From JBCCEJ01 sp039030335 (GTDB lineage: Bacteria; Pseudomonadota; Gammaproteobacteria; HK1), in contig JBCCEJ010000052.1 in the NCBI GenBank assembly GCA_039030335.1, positions 1 to 43,475 of the forward strand: a stretch of DNA of 43,475 bases, given 5' to 3'. The position numbers and the translations under genes are program-made. Positions 1-7,973 of this stretch are shown one piece after another; within the stretch, counting starts at the first letter, position 1; each line of letters starts with the position of its first letter. The notes beneath the pieces were generated by a model, which was given only the letters and a program-made list of their open reading frames with translations, had not been told where the DNA came from and made no database searches.

Positions 1-83
1 CGCCGCACCTCGTGCGCGCTGGTGCCCGTATACGAAGGCCGACGCCTGGACCAGGCCGGCAAGAGTGGGGACGCGGCGTGGGA
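1..83 (+). other. Inverted pepA-like fragment at window edge (probable assembly fold-back)
   Basis: Read on the plus strand from base 1, this stretch encodes RRTSCALVPVYEGRRLDQAG and then runs to a stop at about 115. This resembles residues about 14-32 of leucyl aminopeptidase PepA, where E. coli reads RSACIVVGVFEPRRL. The matching first 14 codons of PepA lie on the opposite strand just to the right (84-124). The two pieces join in correct PepA order only if this piece is flipped. The true junction lies somewhere between about 60 and 84. A chimeric or fold-back contig end is the simplest explanation; a real small inversion is the alternative. The PepA comparison is from memory. Confidence 0.45.
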
Positions 84-124
84 CGGCGGTCAGCAGGATT
101 GGTGGCGACAGCGGTAAGTTCCAT
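84..124 (-). CDS. pepA: Leucyl aminopeptidase PepA, N-terminal start only (broken)
   Basis: An ATG at 124 on the minus strand opens MELTAVATNPADRR, which fits the start of PepA (E. coli MEFSVKSGSPEKQR). pepA is the usual divergent neighbour of lptF in Gammaproteobacteria, and lptF starts 272 nt away on the other strand. After about 14 codons the frame no longer resembles PepA. The continuation is found inverted at 1-75. PepA is a cytoplasmic, metal-dependent M17 aminopeptidase that in E. coli also binds DNA. Only a few codons are visible here, so the call rests on both context and sequence. Confidence 0.45.
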
Positions 125-395
125 GAAGGTCCTCAACAAGTGGGGTGGGGACCCGCCGCACCGCTTGTCGGTGTCTGGGCGAACCCTGGAGTTTGTTAAT
201 ATCTACCGTGGTCGAGGCTGACGGCGAACCGGAGAGCACGGCCACGGCATCCTCGGGCGTGGCCTGCGCGCCGCCGCGTCCAGGGCGACTGACGAAACGC
301 GCGATTTTATGTCTTTTGTGACGCTACCGCACCCTGCAAACCGAGCTTCGGTAGCGCACTGCGGTGTTCCGGACCTGCGGATGGACTGACACCGA
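125..395. promoter_or_regulatory. Divergent pepA/lptF intergenic region
   Basis: This 271-nt stretch between the pepA start and lptF holds no convincing gene. It is less GC-rich around 191-206, where TAATAT at 197-202 could act as a -10 box, but I see no well-placed -35 box for it. It probably carries the divergent promoters of pepA and lptFG. The exact sites are not resolved. Confidence 0.3.
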
Positions 396-1517
396 GTGCG
401 CAAATACATCATCGAGCGCTACGTCGCGCGCGAGGCGCTGCTGAACTTCCTGGCCGTCATCTCGGTGCTTCTGCTCATCTATGTCAGCAACCGGTTCATT
501 CGGTTCCTGGCGGAAGCGGCCGCGGGCGACATCGACAGCCAGGTGATTCTCGAACTCCTGGTCCTGAAGTTGACGGCGAACAGCGTGCTGCTGCTGCCGC
601 TGGCGCTGTACGTGGGTGTGCTGCTCGCGCTGGGACGGCTCTATCGCGACAGCGAAGTTGTCGCGATGCACGCCGGTGGTATCGGCTTCACCACCTTGCT
701 GCGAGCGATCGGCGCACTCGCGGTCGTGTTCGCGGGGCTTACGGCCATATTGTCTCTGTACGTCGCACCAGCCGCGGCGGAACGCGCCGACAGCCTGACG
801 AGCGAGGCGCGCAGCGATTCGGAGATGACCGGACTGTACCCGGGTCGGTTCAAGGAGTTCAGCGATGGCGATCAGATTATCTATGCCGAAGACGTCGCCG
901 TCGGGCAGAACCGGATGGAGACCGTGTTCGTCCAAGTGCGCCGCGACAATGCCCTCGACCTCGTTTTCGCCCGCACCGCGCACCAGTTCCTGGACAGCAC
1001 GACCGGTGACCGTTTCATGGTCCTCGAATCGGGCTATCGGTACGAGGGGCATCCGGGGGCGCCAAATTTCGTTATCCACGAGTTCAAGACGCACGGTGTA
1101 CGCATCAGGAAGCGTGAGGTCAGCGAGGAGTACCGGCCCCTGGAGGTGTTGTCGCTCACGGAACTGCTGGCGAGCGATACCTACACCCACCTCGCCGAGC
1201 TGCAATGGCGTCTGTCGGTGCCGATCTCGGCGTTTGTGCTGGCATTGCTGGCGGTGCCGTTGTCACGGACGTCGTCCAGAGAGGGCAAGTACGGCAAGCT
1301 GTTCGTCGCGGTGCTCATCTATTTCATCTATACGAATCTGATGAGCATCAGCCAGAAAGCTGTGGAACGCGGCGAACTGACACCGCTCGTCGGGGTCTGG
1401 CCGGTCCACGTGTTGATGTTGCTGGTAGTGCTGTGCATGGTGTTCGTGGCTTCGGGTGGCTGGAGCCGGCTGCGCGCGCGCATGCGTCGGCGGCCGCACA
1501 TGGCGCGGACCTACTGA
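396..1517 (+). CDS. lptF: LPS export system permease LptF
   Basis: LptF is one of the two inner-membrane permeases of the LptB2FG ABC transporter, which extracts lipopolysaccharide from the inner membrane and feeds it to the Lpt bridge. The 373-residue protein has the family layout: helices near residues 15-40, 55-80 and 100-125, a periplasmic beta-jellyroll (about 130-265), then three C-terminal helices (about 270-355). Typical family stretches are visible, such as GRLYRDSEVVAMHAGGIG in the coupling-helix region. The start is GTG at 396, which places the first helix correctly. lptG follows after 10 nt, so the two are one transcription unit, as is usual. Confidence 0.95.
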   Translation: MRKYIIERYVAREALLNFLAVISVLLLIYVSNRFIRFLAEAAAGDIDSQVILELLVLKLTANSVLLLPLALYVGVLLALGRLYRDSEVVAMHAGGIGFTTLLRAIGALAVVFAGLTAILSLYVAPAAAERADSLTSEARSDSEMTGLYPGRFKEFSDGDQIIYAEDVAVGQNRMETVFVQVRRDNALDLVFARTAHQFLDSTTGDRFMVLESGYRYEGHPGAPNFVIHEFKTHGVRIRKREVSEEYRPLEVLSLTELLASDTYTHLAELQWRLSVPISAFVLALLAVPLSRTSSREGKYGKLFVAVLIYFIYTNLMSISQKAVERGELTPLVGVWPVHVLMLLVVLCMVFVASGGWSRLRARMRRRPHMARTY

Positions 1518-1527
1518 GGCACAGTTG

Positions 1528-2592
1528 ATGCGATTGCTCAGTCGGTACATTGGCGTTCAGGTCTTCATCGGTACGGCCCTGGCGCTCGGCGTGTTGCTGA
1601 GCGTGTTCTCGTTCATCGATTTCATCGAGGATCTGGATACTGTCGGTCAGGGCAGCTACACCGTCGCCGAAGCCATGCTACACAGCGCTCTGACGATGCC
1701 GACGCGGGCTTTTGCGCTGTTTCCGCCGGCGGCTCTAATCGGCACTTTGCTCGGACTCGGGACGCTCGCGAGTGCGCGGGAAATCGTGGTCATGCGCGCC
1801 GCCGGTATTTCCATCGTGCAGATCGTCGCGGCCGTCATGAAAGCCGGGCTGGTGCTGGTGTTGTTCGCCGTCATCGTCGGCGAACTGGTCTCTCCCTACA
1901 GCGAGCAGATCGCTCAGCAGCGCCGGAGCGCTGCCGTTAGCGAGCAACTGAGCGTCATGACCCGCTACGGGTCGTGGCTTCGCGACGGTCTCAGCTTCAT
2001 CAACATTCGCCGCATACTCCCCGATCAGGAACTCGAAGAGGTTTTCATCTACAACTTCGACAAGGATTACCGGCTGCGCACGTCCACCCGAGCCGCGAAG
2101 GCACGGCATCAGGGCGAGCGTTGGTTGCTCGCAGGGATCGCGCAGAGTTCGATTTCTCCGGCCGGTGTCGAGACGCGTGAGCTGGACCAGGCGATGTGGG
2201 AGTCGCGGTTGCTGCCCGACCTGGTCAACGTCTCCACGGTCGAGCCCGAGAGCCTTTCCGCGGTCGGACTCGCCACGTACCTCGGTTACCTGCGCAACAA
2301 TGGGCTAGCGACGGCCCGCTTCGAACTGGCCCTGTGGAACAAGATCGTCTATCCCCTGGCGACGGCGATCATGATCTTTCTGGCGGCCGCGATAGTGTTG
2401 TCACGAAACTCGCCGATGGCTGTCGGACAGCGCGTTGTCATGGGCGCGCTCATCGGTGTGGGGTTCCACATTTTGCACAACACGAGCGTTCGCGTGGGCC
2501 TGGTCTACGACTTTTCACCGGTTATTACCGCGCTGCTTCCATCCATCGTCTTTCTGGCGCTCGCGGCGTCGATCATCCGCCGCGCACAGTAG
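1528..2592 (+). CDS. lptG: LPS export system permease LptG
   Basis: LptG pairs with LptF in the LptB2FG exporter. The ATG at 1528 is preceded by GAGG (1515-1518) and gives 354 residues, close to the roughly 360 of E. coli. The start MRLLSRYIGVQVF matches the family; an upstream in-frame ATG at 1456 lies inside lptF and is not needed. Visible features are an N-terminal helix (about 10-35), two further helices (about 55-120), a periplasmic domain (about 130-260) and three C-terminal helices to the end. LASAREIVVMRAAGIS is the conserved coupling region that contacts LptB. The genes for LptB and LptA/C lie outside the window. Confidence 0.95.
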   Translation: MRLLSRYIGVQVFIGTALALGVLLSVFSFIDFIEDLDTVGQGSYTVAEAMLHSALTMPTRAFALFPPAALIGTLLGLGTLASAREIVVMRAAGISIVQIVAAVMKAGLVLVLFAVIVGELVSPYSEQIAQQRRSAAVSEQLSVMTRYGSWLRDGLSFINIRRILPDQELEEVFIYNFDKDYRLRTSTRAAKARHQGERWLLAGIAQSSISPAGVETRELDQAMWESRLLPDLVNVSTVEPESLSAVGLATYLGYLRNNGLATARFELALWNKIVYPLATAIMIFLAAAIVLSRNSPMAVGQRVVMGALIGVGFHILHNTSVRVGLVYDFSPVITALLPSIVFLALAASIIRRAQ

Positions 2593-2607
2593 CGCCGCAG
2601 GGTCCAT

Positions 2608-2635
2608 TGCCGCGGGTGCCCGGTCAGTTTTTTTT
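2608..2635 (+). terminator. Possible lptFG terminator with T8 tract
   Basis: A short GC-rich stem (GCCG at 2609-2612 against CGGT at 2621-2624, with a GC-rich loop) is followed by eight T residues at 2628-2635 in the plus direction. The T tract is also the complement of the AAA AAA AAC codons at the end of the convergent RDD gene, so the terminator would overlap that coding sequence. The stem is weak, so this is tentative. Confidence 0.3.
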
Positions 2636-3067
2636 GTACAACGTTTCGTCGCGCACGATGCGGGTACCGCTCGCGCGGTCGTGCCACATCAACCGGTCCC
2701 GGTCCCAGAACGCCCAGAGAAACCCGAGACCGAGGCACAACACCGACACCCAGCCGACCAGGTACCGGATCAACACGGCCGTCCAGCCAGGCCGTCGGCC
2801 GTCGACCGTCACGATACGGGTTTTCCAAGACCGCATGCCGGGGGTGTACCCGGCACGAATCCAGAAACCGGCGAAGTACAGGAACACTGCGGTCAGCAGG
2901 TAGGCCTGGAAGAACGGGTTGCCGGCGGCGACGGCGTCGCGCAATACGGCCACCGCCACGGCCGCGGCCGCGAACACCACCGACGTCGCGGGTAAAACGT
3001 CATACACGGCCGCGGCGATGCGTCGCAGCGGTGCTGAAACGAGGTAGGGCGGTGTTGTCCCGTCCAT
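2624..3067 (-). CDS. RDD family integral membrane protein
   Basis: This 147-residue protein belongs to the RDD family, small membrane proteins of mostly unknown role; some have been linked to ion or solute transport. Family marks are visible: RRIAAAVYD near residue 15, the motif YTPGMRSWKTRIV around 75-87, and the C-terminal DRLMWHDRASGTRIV. Three hydrophobic segments lie at about residues 22-42, 51-70 and 98-118. It starts 6 nt after the dcd stop and is the last gene of the apbC-dcd unit. RDD genes are often found near lptG. No specific function is claimed. Confidence 0.85.
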   Translation of the reverse strand: MDGTTPPYLVSAPLRRIAAAVYDVLPATSVVFAAAAVAVAVLRDAVAAGNPFFQAYLLTAVFLYFAGFWIRAGYTPGMRSWKTRIVTVDGRRPGWTAVLIRYLVGWVSVLCLGLGFLWAFWDRDRLMWHDRASGTRIVRDETLYKKN

Positions 3068-3073
3068 TCCGGT

Positions 3074-3643
3074 TCAGGCCTTGGGGAGCGTCACACCAGT
3101 TTGTCCCTGGTACTTTCCGCCCCGGTCGCTGTATGAGGTTTCGCACACTTCATCGGACTCGAGGAACAATACCTGTGCGACGCCCTCGTTGGCGTAGATG
3201 CGCGCCGGCAACGGCGTGGTGTTGGAGAACTCCAGTGTGACGTGACCTTCCCACTCGGGTTCCAGTGGCGTGACGTTTACGATGATGCCGCAACGCGCAT
3301 AGGTCGATTTACCCAGGCAGATCGTCAAAACGGAGCGCGGGATGCGGAAGTACTCGACGGTCCGGGCGAGGGCAAACGAATTCGGCGGGATGATGCACTG
3401 TTCACCGGTTACCGATACGAAGCTCGACTCATCAAAAGCTTTTGGGTCGACGATCGCCGCGTTGATGTTCGTGAACACTTTGAACTCGTTGGCGCAGCGC
3501 ACGTCGTAGCCGTAACTCGACGTGCCGTATGAGATGGCACGACCGCCGTCTTCGCCCGCGCGGACCTGAGACGGTTCGAACGGCTCGATCATGCCGTGCG
3601 CGGCGGCCATCCGCCGGATCCAGCGGTCGGACTTGATGCTCAT
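3074..3643 (-). CDS. dcd: dCTP deaminase
   Basis: Dcd deaminates dCTP to dUTP, the main route to dTTP in many Gammaproteobacteria. The ATG at 3643 gives 189 residues, matching the family size of about 190. The open frame extends upstream to 3703 but the extra 20 codons do not resemble Dcd. Recognisable stretches are MSIKSDRWIRRMA at the start, the region around SYGYDVRC, the catalytic FALARTVEYFRIP area, and the nucleotide-binding GKSTYARCGI and PLEPEWEGHVTLEFSN. It lies between apbC (78 nt upstream) and the RDD gene (6 nt downstream). The same pairing with apbC is known in Pseudomonas. Confidence 0.95.
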   Translation of the reverse strand: MSIKSDRWIRRMAAAHGMIEPFEPSQVRAGEDGGRAISYGTSSYGYDVRCANEFKVFTNINAAIVDPKAFDESSFVSVTGEQCIIPPNSFALARTVEYFRIPRSVLTICLGKSTYARCGIIVNVTPLEPEWEGHVTLEFSNTTPLPARIYANEGVAQVLFLESDEVCETSYSDRGGKYQGQTGVTLPKA

Positions 3644-3721
3644 CTTCGGTTTCCTCAGTGAGTCGGGGTCGGCCTGACGGCTGGTTTGCCCGCCCGACCG
3701 CACCGCACGTCAGCGCGGCGC

Positions 3722-4813
3722 TCAGTCGTTCTGGATCACGATGCTCGGGAATGCCTGGCTGTAGTCCTTGGCCTGTCGCGACAGCTTGCCTGCTACGCGT
3801 CGCGCAATCTCTCGAAACTGGTTTCCGACTGCGCCGTCAGGATCGCGCTTGACGGTCGGCAGGCCGCCGTCCGCGTCTTCCCGGATGCTGAGCGTAAGCG
3901 GCAGTGCGCCGAGGAACGACACACCGTGGTCGTCCGACATCCGCGCCCCGCCCCCCGTGCCGAAGATGTGTTCCTCATGACCACATTGACTGCACGTGTG
4001 GATGCTCATGTTCTCGACCACGCCCAGCACTGGAACCTTGACCTTCTCGAACATCTTCAGGCCCTTGCGGGCATCGAGCAGGGCGATGTCTTGCGGTGTC
4101 GTGACGATCACGGCCCCGCTCACCGGTATCTTCTGTGCGAGCGTTAGCTGTGTGTCTCCCGTTCCCGGCGGCAGGTCCACGACCAAGTAGTCGACGCCCC
4201 GCCAGTTGGTATCGCGAAGTAATTGTTCGAGCGCCTGTGTCACCATCGGGCCACGCCAGATCATCGGCGTCTCTTCGTCGATCAGGTAGCCTATCGACAT
4301 GGACTGAACGTCGTGGCTCACGATCGGTTCAAGCGACTTGCCGTCGAGCGATTCAGGCTGTCCGCTCGCACCCAGCATCCGCGGCTGGCTCGGGCCGTAG
4401 ATGTCGGCATCCAGCATGCCGACGCTCGCGCCCTCGGCTGCCAGCGCGAGGGCCAGGTTGGCCGCCACCGTCGATTTGCCAACGCCGCCTTTCCCGGACG
4501 CGACCGCGATGATGTTCTTGATATTCTTGAGGGTCTCGACGCCGTCCTGCACGGCATGAGCAGTTACTTTCCAGCCGATGTCGACCGCAACGCCTTCGAC
4601 GCCCTCAATGTCTGTCACAGCCGCGCTCAAAGCGTCGGTAAGCGTCGTTTTGTAGCCCTCCGCCGGGAAGCCCAGCTGCACCTTCAAAGTGACCTTCGCG
4701 CCGTCGATCTGTATATTCTTGATCGCCTTGGCCGAAACCAGATCCGAATCCATATACGGGTCGACGTAGGTTTTGATCGCCGCCTGAATCTGACTTTCAG
4801 TGACCTCGGCCAT
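3722..4813 (-). CDS. apbC: Iron-sulfur cluster carrier protein ApbC/Mrp
   Basis: ApbC (Mrp) is a cytoplasmic P-loop ATPase that binds and transfers [4Fe-4S] clusters to apoproteins. The ATG at 4813 follows GAGG at good spacing and gives 363 residues; an upstream ATG at 4897 is not supported. An N-terminal MIP18/DUF59-type domain covers about residues 1-85. The deviant Walker A motif GKGGVGKST is followed by DADIYGPSQPRML and DLPPGTGD. A C-terminal CSQCGHEEHIFG contains the CxxC that holds the cluster at the dimer interface. It is divergent from metG, the classic mrp/metG arrangement. Confidence 0.95.
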   Translation of the reverse strand: MAEVTESQIQAAIKTYVDPYMDSDLVSAKAIKNIQIDGAKVTLKVQLGFPAEGYKTTLTDALSAAVTDIEGVEGVAVDIGWKVTAHAVQDGVETLKNIKNIIAVASGKGGVGKSTVAANLALALAAEGASVGMLDADIYGPSQPRMLGASGQPESLDGKSLEPIVSHDVQSMSIGYLIDEETPMIWRGPMVTQALEQLLRDTNWRGVDYLVVDLPPGTGDTQLTLAQKIPVSGAVIVTTPQDIALLDARKGLKMFEKVKVPVLGVVENMSIHTCSQCGHEEHIFGTGGGARMSDDHGVSFLGALPLTLSIREDADGGLPTVKRDPDGAVGNQFREIARRVAGKLSRQAKDYSQAFPSIVIQND

Positions 4814-4955
4814 CGGTGAATCCTCGTGCGCGATGAAGCAGGCCATCTTACACCAGGATGGTCCATCCGGACCTTGGTATCGAGCCTTGAGGCGCACCGC
4901 TGGCCTACCCCGTTGGGGATGATTCCCCGCGTCCCACTATCGCTCCGGATAAGAG
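4814..4955. promoter_or_regulatory. Divergent apbC/metG promoter region with small palindrome
   Basis: This 142-nt divergent region must hold the promoters of both apbC and metG. A near-perfect palindrome, GGATGG-T-CCATCC, lies at 4856-4868, next to a possible apbC -10 box (TAAGAT read on the minus strand, at 4844-4849). It could be an operator or a short hairpin in the apbC leader. No -35 box is clear. Confidence 0.3.
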
Positions 4956-7016
4956 ATGACTGACACGCAACGCCGCATTCTCGTCACCAGCGCATTGCCG
5001 TACGCGAACGGACCGATTCACATTGGTCATCTGGTGGAGTACATCCAGACGGACATCTGGGCGCGGTTTCAGCGCATGCGCGGTCACGAGTGCATCTACG
5101 TCTGCGCCGATGATGCGCATGGGACGCCGATCATGCTGCGCGCCGAAGCGGAGGGCGTGACACCCGAACAGCTGATAGCACGCGTCGAAGAGGAGCACCG
5201 GCGCGACTTCGCCGCGTTTGGTGTGAGCTTCGACCTCTACTACACGACCCATTCGCCGGAGAATCGCGAACTGGCGGAACTCATCTACACGCGACTGCGC
5301 GATGACGGGCACATCGCGGTCAGGACGATCCGGCAGTCCTACGATGCCGAGAAGGAGATGTTTCTTCCGGATCGCTACGTCAAGGGCAATTGCCCGCGCT
5401 GCGATTCACCGGATCAATACGGTGATTCTTGTGAAGTATGCGGCGCTACCTACAGCCCGACGGATCTGAAAGACCCGATATCTGTCGTCTCGGGCTCGAC
5501 GCCTGAACTGCGCGAGTCGGAGCATCACTTCGTAAAGCTTGGCGACTTCGACGCGATGCTGCGCGAATGGGTTCACGACGAGAACGCGAGGCCCGTGCAG
5601 CCGGGCATCGCGAACAAACTCGAAGAATGGTTCGAGACCGGATTGCAGGACTGGGATATCAGTCGCGACGCGCCGTACTTCGGATTCGAGATTCCGGAGG
5701 CGCCGGGGAAGTACTTCTACGTCTGGCTCGACGCACCGATCGGCTACATGGCGGCGTTCAAACATCTTTGCGACAACACCGAGGGGCTCGAGTTCGACGA
5801 CTTCTGGGCGCCCGACAGCGACGCTGAAGTCCATCATTTCATCGGTAAGGACATCGCCTACTTCCATACGCTGTTCTGGCCGGCACAGCTGCACGGAGCG
5901 GGCTTCCGCAAGCCGACCGCGGTTCACTGCCACGGGTTCTTGACCGTGAACAATCAGAAGATGTCGAAGAGCCGCGGCACCTTCGTCAAGGCGGAGACGT
6001 TTGCCCGGCACCTGTCGCCCGAGCAACTGCGCTACTACTTCGCATGCAAGCTCGGCAACGGCATCGACGACCTGGATCTGAATCTCGAGGACTTCTCGGC
6101 ACGAGTGAACGCGGACCTCGTCGGCAAGGTCGTCAATATCGCGTCACGGTGCGCGGGTTTCATCACGAGGCGGTTTCACGGGCAACTCGCAGTATCGCTG
6201 CCGGACCCCGCTCTCTACGCACGGCTGGTCGACGCGGCGGAAGGGATCGCCGGCCACTACGAAGCGCGCGAGTTCGGGCGTGCCATGCGGGACGTCATGG
6301 CTCTCGCCGATCAGGCCAATCAGTACATCGATGCGCACAAGCCGTGGCAGCTCGCGAAGGACCCCGGGCGGCTTCCGGAAGTGCAGGCCATCTGTACGCA
6401 GGGCCTGAATTTGTTCCGCGTCCTGATGACGTATCTGGCGCCCGTGTTGCCCGAGACGGCCGCCGCGTCGGCGCGCTTTCTCGGCGAAGGCAGTTTGAAC
6501 TGGGCGACGTTGGGCGAGCCCCTGCTGGGGCAGTCGATCGCCCCGTTCGAGCGGCTGATGGAAAGAGTGGACGACAAGGCCATTGCGCGCATGCTCGAAG
6601 ACACCGCGGCGGATGCAGCAGCCGAGGCTGCGATGACCGCCGGTGCCGCGGCCAGGCCTGAGCTCGAGTCGGATCATGAACCCGTGGCCGAGACGATCGA
6701 CTTCGACCAGTTTGCCACCGTCGACCTGAGGGTCGCGCGTATTATCGCGGCCAATGCTGTCGAGGGCGCCGATAAACTGCTCGAGCTACGGGTTGATCTC
6801 GGGTTTGAGCAGCGTACCGTGTTCGCCGGTATCAAGGCCGCCTACGACCCGGCCACGCTCATCGATCGCCACGTCGTCGTCGTCGCGAATCTCGCCGCGC
6901 GCAAGATGCGCTTCGGCGTATCTGAAGGCATGGTGCTGGCGGCCGGGCCTGGCGGCGACTCGATCTGGTTGTTGGATGTGGATGACGGTGCCTCGCCGGG
7001 CCTGCGGGTGCGCTGA
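4956..7016 (+). CDS. metG: Methionine--tRNA ligase
   Basis: MetG charges tRNA-Met with methionine. The 686-residue protein is the long, dimeric form. The class I signature HIGH is at residues 22-25 and KMSKS at about 335-339. A zinc knuckle of the form CPRCD...CEVCG lies near residues 146-162. The anticodon-binding helical domain spans about 390-550. A C-terminal EMAP/Trbp111-type tRNA-binding domain begins near 580 (FDQFATVDLRVARI), as in E. coli. The ATG at 4956 is the only sensible start. The gene is divergent from apbC and is followed after 53 nt by the rsx operon. Confidence 0.97.
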   Translation: MTDTQRRILVTSALPYANGPIHIGHLVEYIQTDIWARFQRMRGHECIYVCADDAHGTPIMLRAEAEGVTPEQLIARVEEEHRRDFAAFGVSFDLYYTTHSPENRELAELIYTRLRDDGHIAVRTIRQSYDAEKEMFLPDRYVKGNCPRCDSPDQYGDSCEVCGATYSPTDLKDPISVVSGSTPELRESEHHFVKLGDFDAMLREWVHDENARPVQPGIANKLEEWFETGLQDWDISRDAPYFGFEIPEAPGKYFYVWLDAPIGYMAAFKHLCDNTEGLEFDDFWAPDSDAEVHHFIGKDIAYFHTLFWPAQLHGAGFRKPTAVHCHGFLTVNNQKMSKSRGTFVKAETFARHLSPEQLRYYFACKLGNGIDDLDLNLEDFSARVNADLVGKVVNIASRCAGFITRRFHGQLAVSLPDPALYARLVDAAEGIAGHYEAREFGRAMRDVMALADQANQYIDAHKPWQLAKDPGRLPEVQAICTQGLNLFRVLMTYLAPVLPETAAASARFLGEGSLNWATLGEPLLGQSIAPFERLMERVDDKAIARMLEDTAADAAAEAAMTAGAAARPELESDHEPVAETIDFDQFATVDLRVARIIAANAVEGADKLLELRVDLGFEQRTVFAGIKAAYDPATLIDRHVVVVANLAARKMRFGVSEGMVLAAGPGGDSIWLLDVDDGASPGLRVR

Positions 7017-7069
7017 GCGCAACGCCATGCACCTTCAACAGCCGGGTTGCGAAGCGCCGGGTGCCGGTC

Positions 7070-7651
7070 ATGAGTGAAGCATTGCTGCTGATCATCGGCG
7101 CGGCGCTCGTCAATAACGTGGTGCTCGCTCACTTCCTTGGCCTTTGCCCTTTCATGGGCGTATCGAATCGCCTGTCGGCGTCGGTCGGCCTCGGCGCTGC
7201 CACGGCGCTCGTATTGAGTATTGCGTGTGCGCTCGCCTGGCTCGCGCACCACTATCTGCTGGTGCCTTTGGATGCGCACGGATTGCGCACGCTGGTCTTC
7301 ATTCTCGTCATCGCGGTAGCGGTGCAGGCGACTGAGTTGTTGATGCGGCGCTTTGCACCACTGCTGTTTCGGGTGCTCGGCATCTACGTTCCCCTGATCA
7401 CGACCAACTGCGCGGTACTCGGCGTGGCGCTGATGACGACGCAACGCGAGCTCGATTTCCTGTCGGCCGTGCTCGTGGGGCTCGGTACTGCGCTCGGATT
7501 CACGTTGGTTCTGGTGCTGTTTGCAGCGCTTCGGGAACGGGTCAGCGACGAGGCTTTGCCAGCGCTGATGCGAGGCGCGCCGGTTGCGTTCCTGAGTGCC
7601 GGCATGATGTCGCTCGCTTTCATGGGACTGCGTGGGCTCGGAGGCCTCTAG
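7070..7651 (+). CDS. rsxA: Electron transport complex subunit RsxA (RnfA)
   Basis: RsxA is a six-helix inner-membrane subunit of the Rsx/Rnf complex, which couples electron flow between NADH and ferredoxin to an ion gradient; in E. coli the complex reduces SoxR. The ATG at 7070 gives 193 residues, identical in length to the E. coli protein; a GTG at 7061 would add three residues. Signature stretches are LVNNVVLAHFLGLCPFMGVS near the start and PLITTNCAVLGVALM mid-protein, including the conserved Cys residues that hold the membrane FeS cluster shared with RsxE. The expected partner rsxB does not follow directly: there is a gap of about 320 nt. Confidence 0.95.
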   Translation: MSEALLLIIGAALVNNVVLAHFLGLCPFMGVSNRLSASVGLGAATALVLSIACALAWLAHHYLLVPLDAHGLRTLVFILVIAVAVQATELLMRRFAPLLFRVLGIYVPLITTNCAVLGVALMTTQRELDFLSAVLVGLGTALGFTLVLVLFAALRERVSDEALPALMRGAPVAFLSAGMMSLAFMGLRGLGGL

Positions 7652-7973
7652 GCCTATGGGTCAAAGGCGCGCAGCGGTCCGCGGACGGTCCCGGCGAGGT
7701 GTCGGCGATAGTCGTGGAAGCACGGTATCTGGTTGTCGCGAAGGCGGTTGCTGCCGGGCGTCGTGGTCTGGTTCCAGCCCGGTGAATTGCATATGGTTGG
7801 GAATTGCCCTGGTTCGTGGCAGAAATAGCGTATCCAAAGACGTCGCCACGGCACCTGGCCTGACTGAGGGCTGCGTCATGACGCCTCGTTTGCACCATGT
7901 GCGGGCGCGCCGGTGGGTGCCATCCCCGCTACGCATTGTTGTTTAGGGGATTCCGAGTGGAATTCGTCGCCAG
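7652..7973 (+). other. Unassigned gap between rsxA and rsxB
   Basis: These 322 nt hold no gene I can recognise on either strand. They contain a stem of CCGGGC (7754-7759) and GCCCGG (7777-7782) with an inner TGG/CCA pairing, and a 10-bp palindrome GTCCGCGGAC at 7677-7686. Neither is followed by a T run, so they are poor terminators. All other rsx junctions here are overlaps or near-overlaps, so the gap stands out. It may hold a separate promoter for rsxBCDGE or be a relic of a lost sequence. Confidence 0.4.

Noticed and set aside
7632..7946. Overlapping open frames in the rsxA-rsxB gap as a possible extra gene
   Set aside because: None has a ribosome site, hydrophobic segment or recognisable motif, and several on both strands are equally long.
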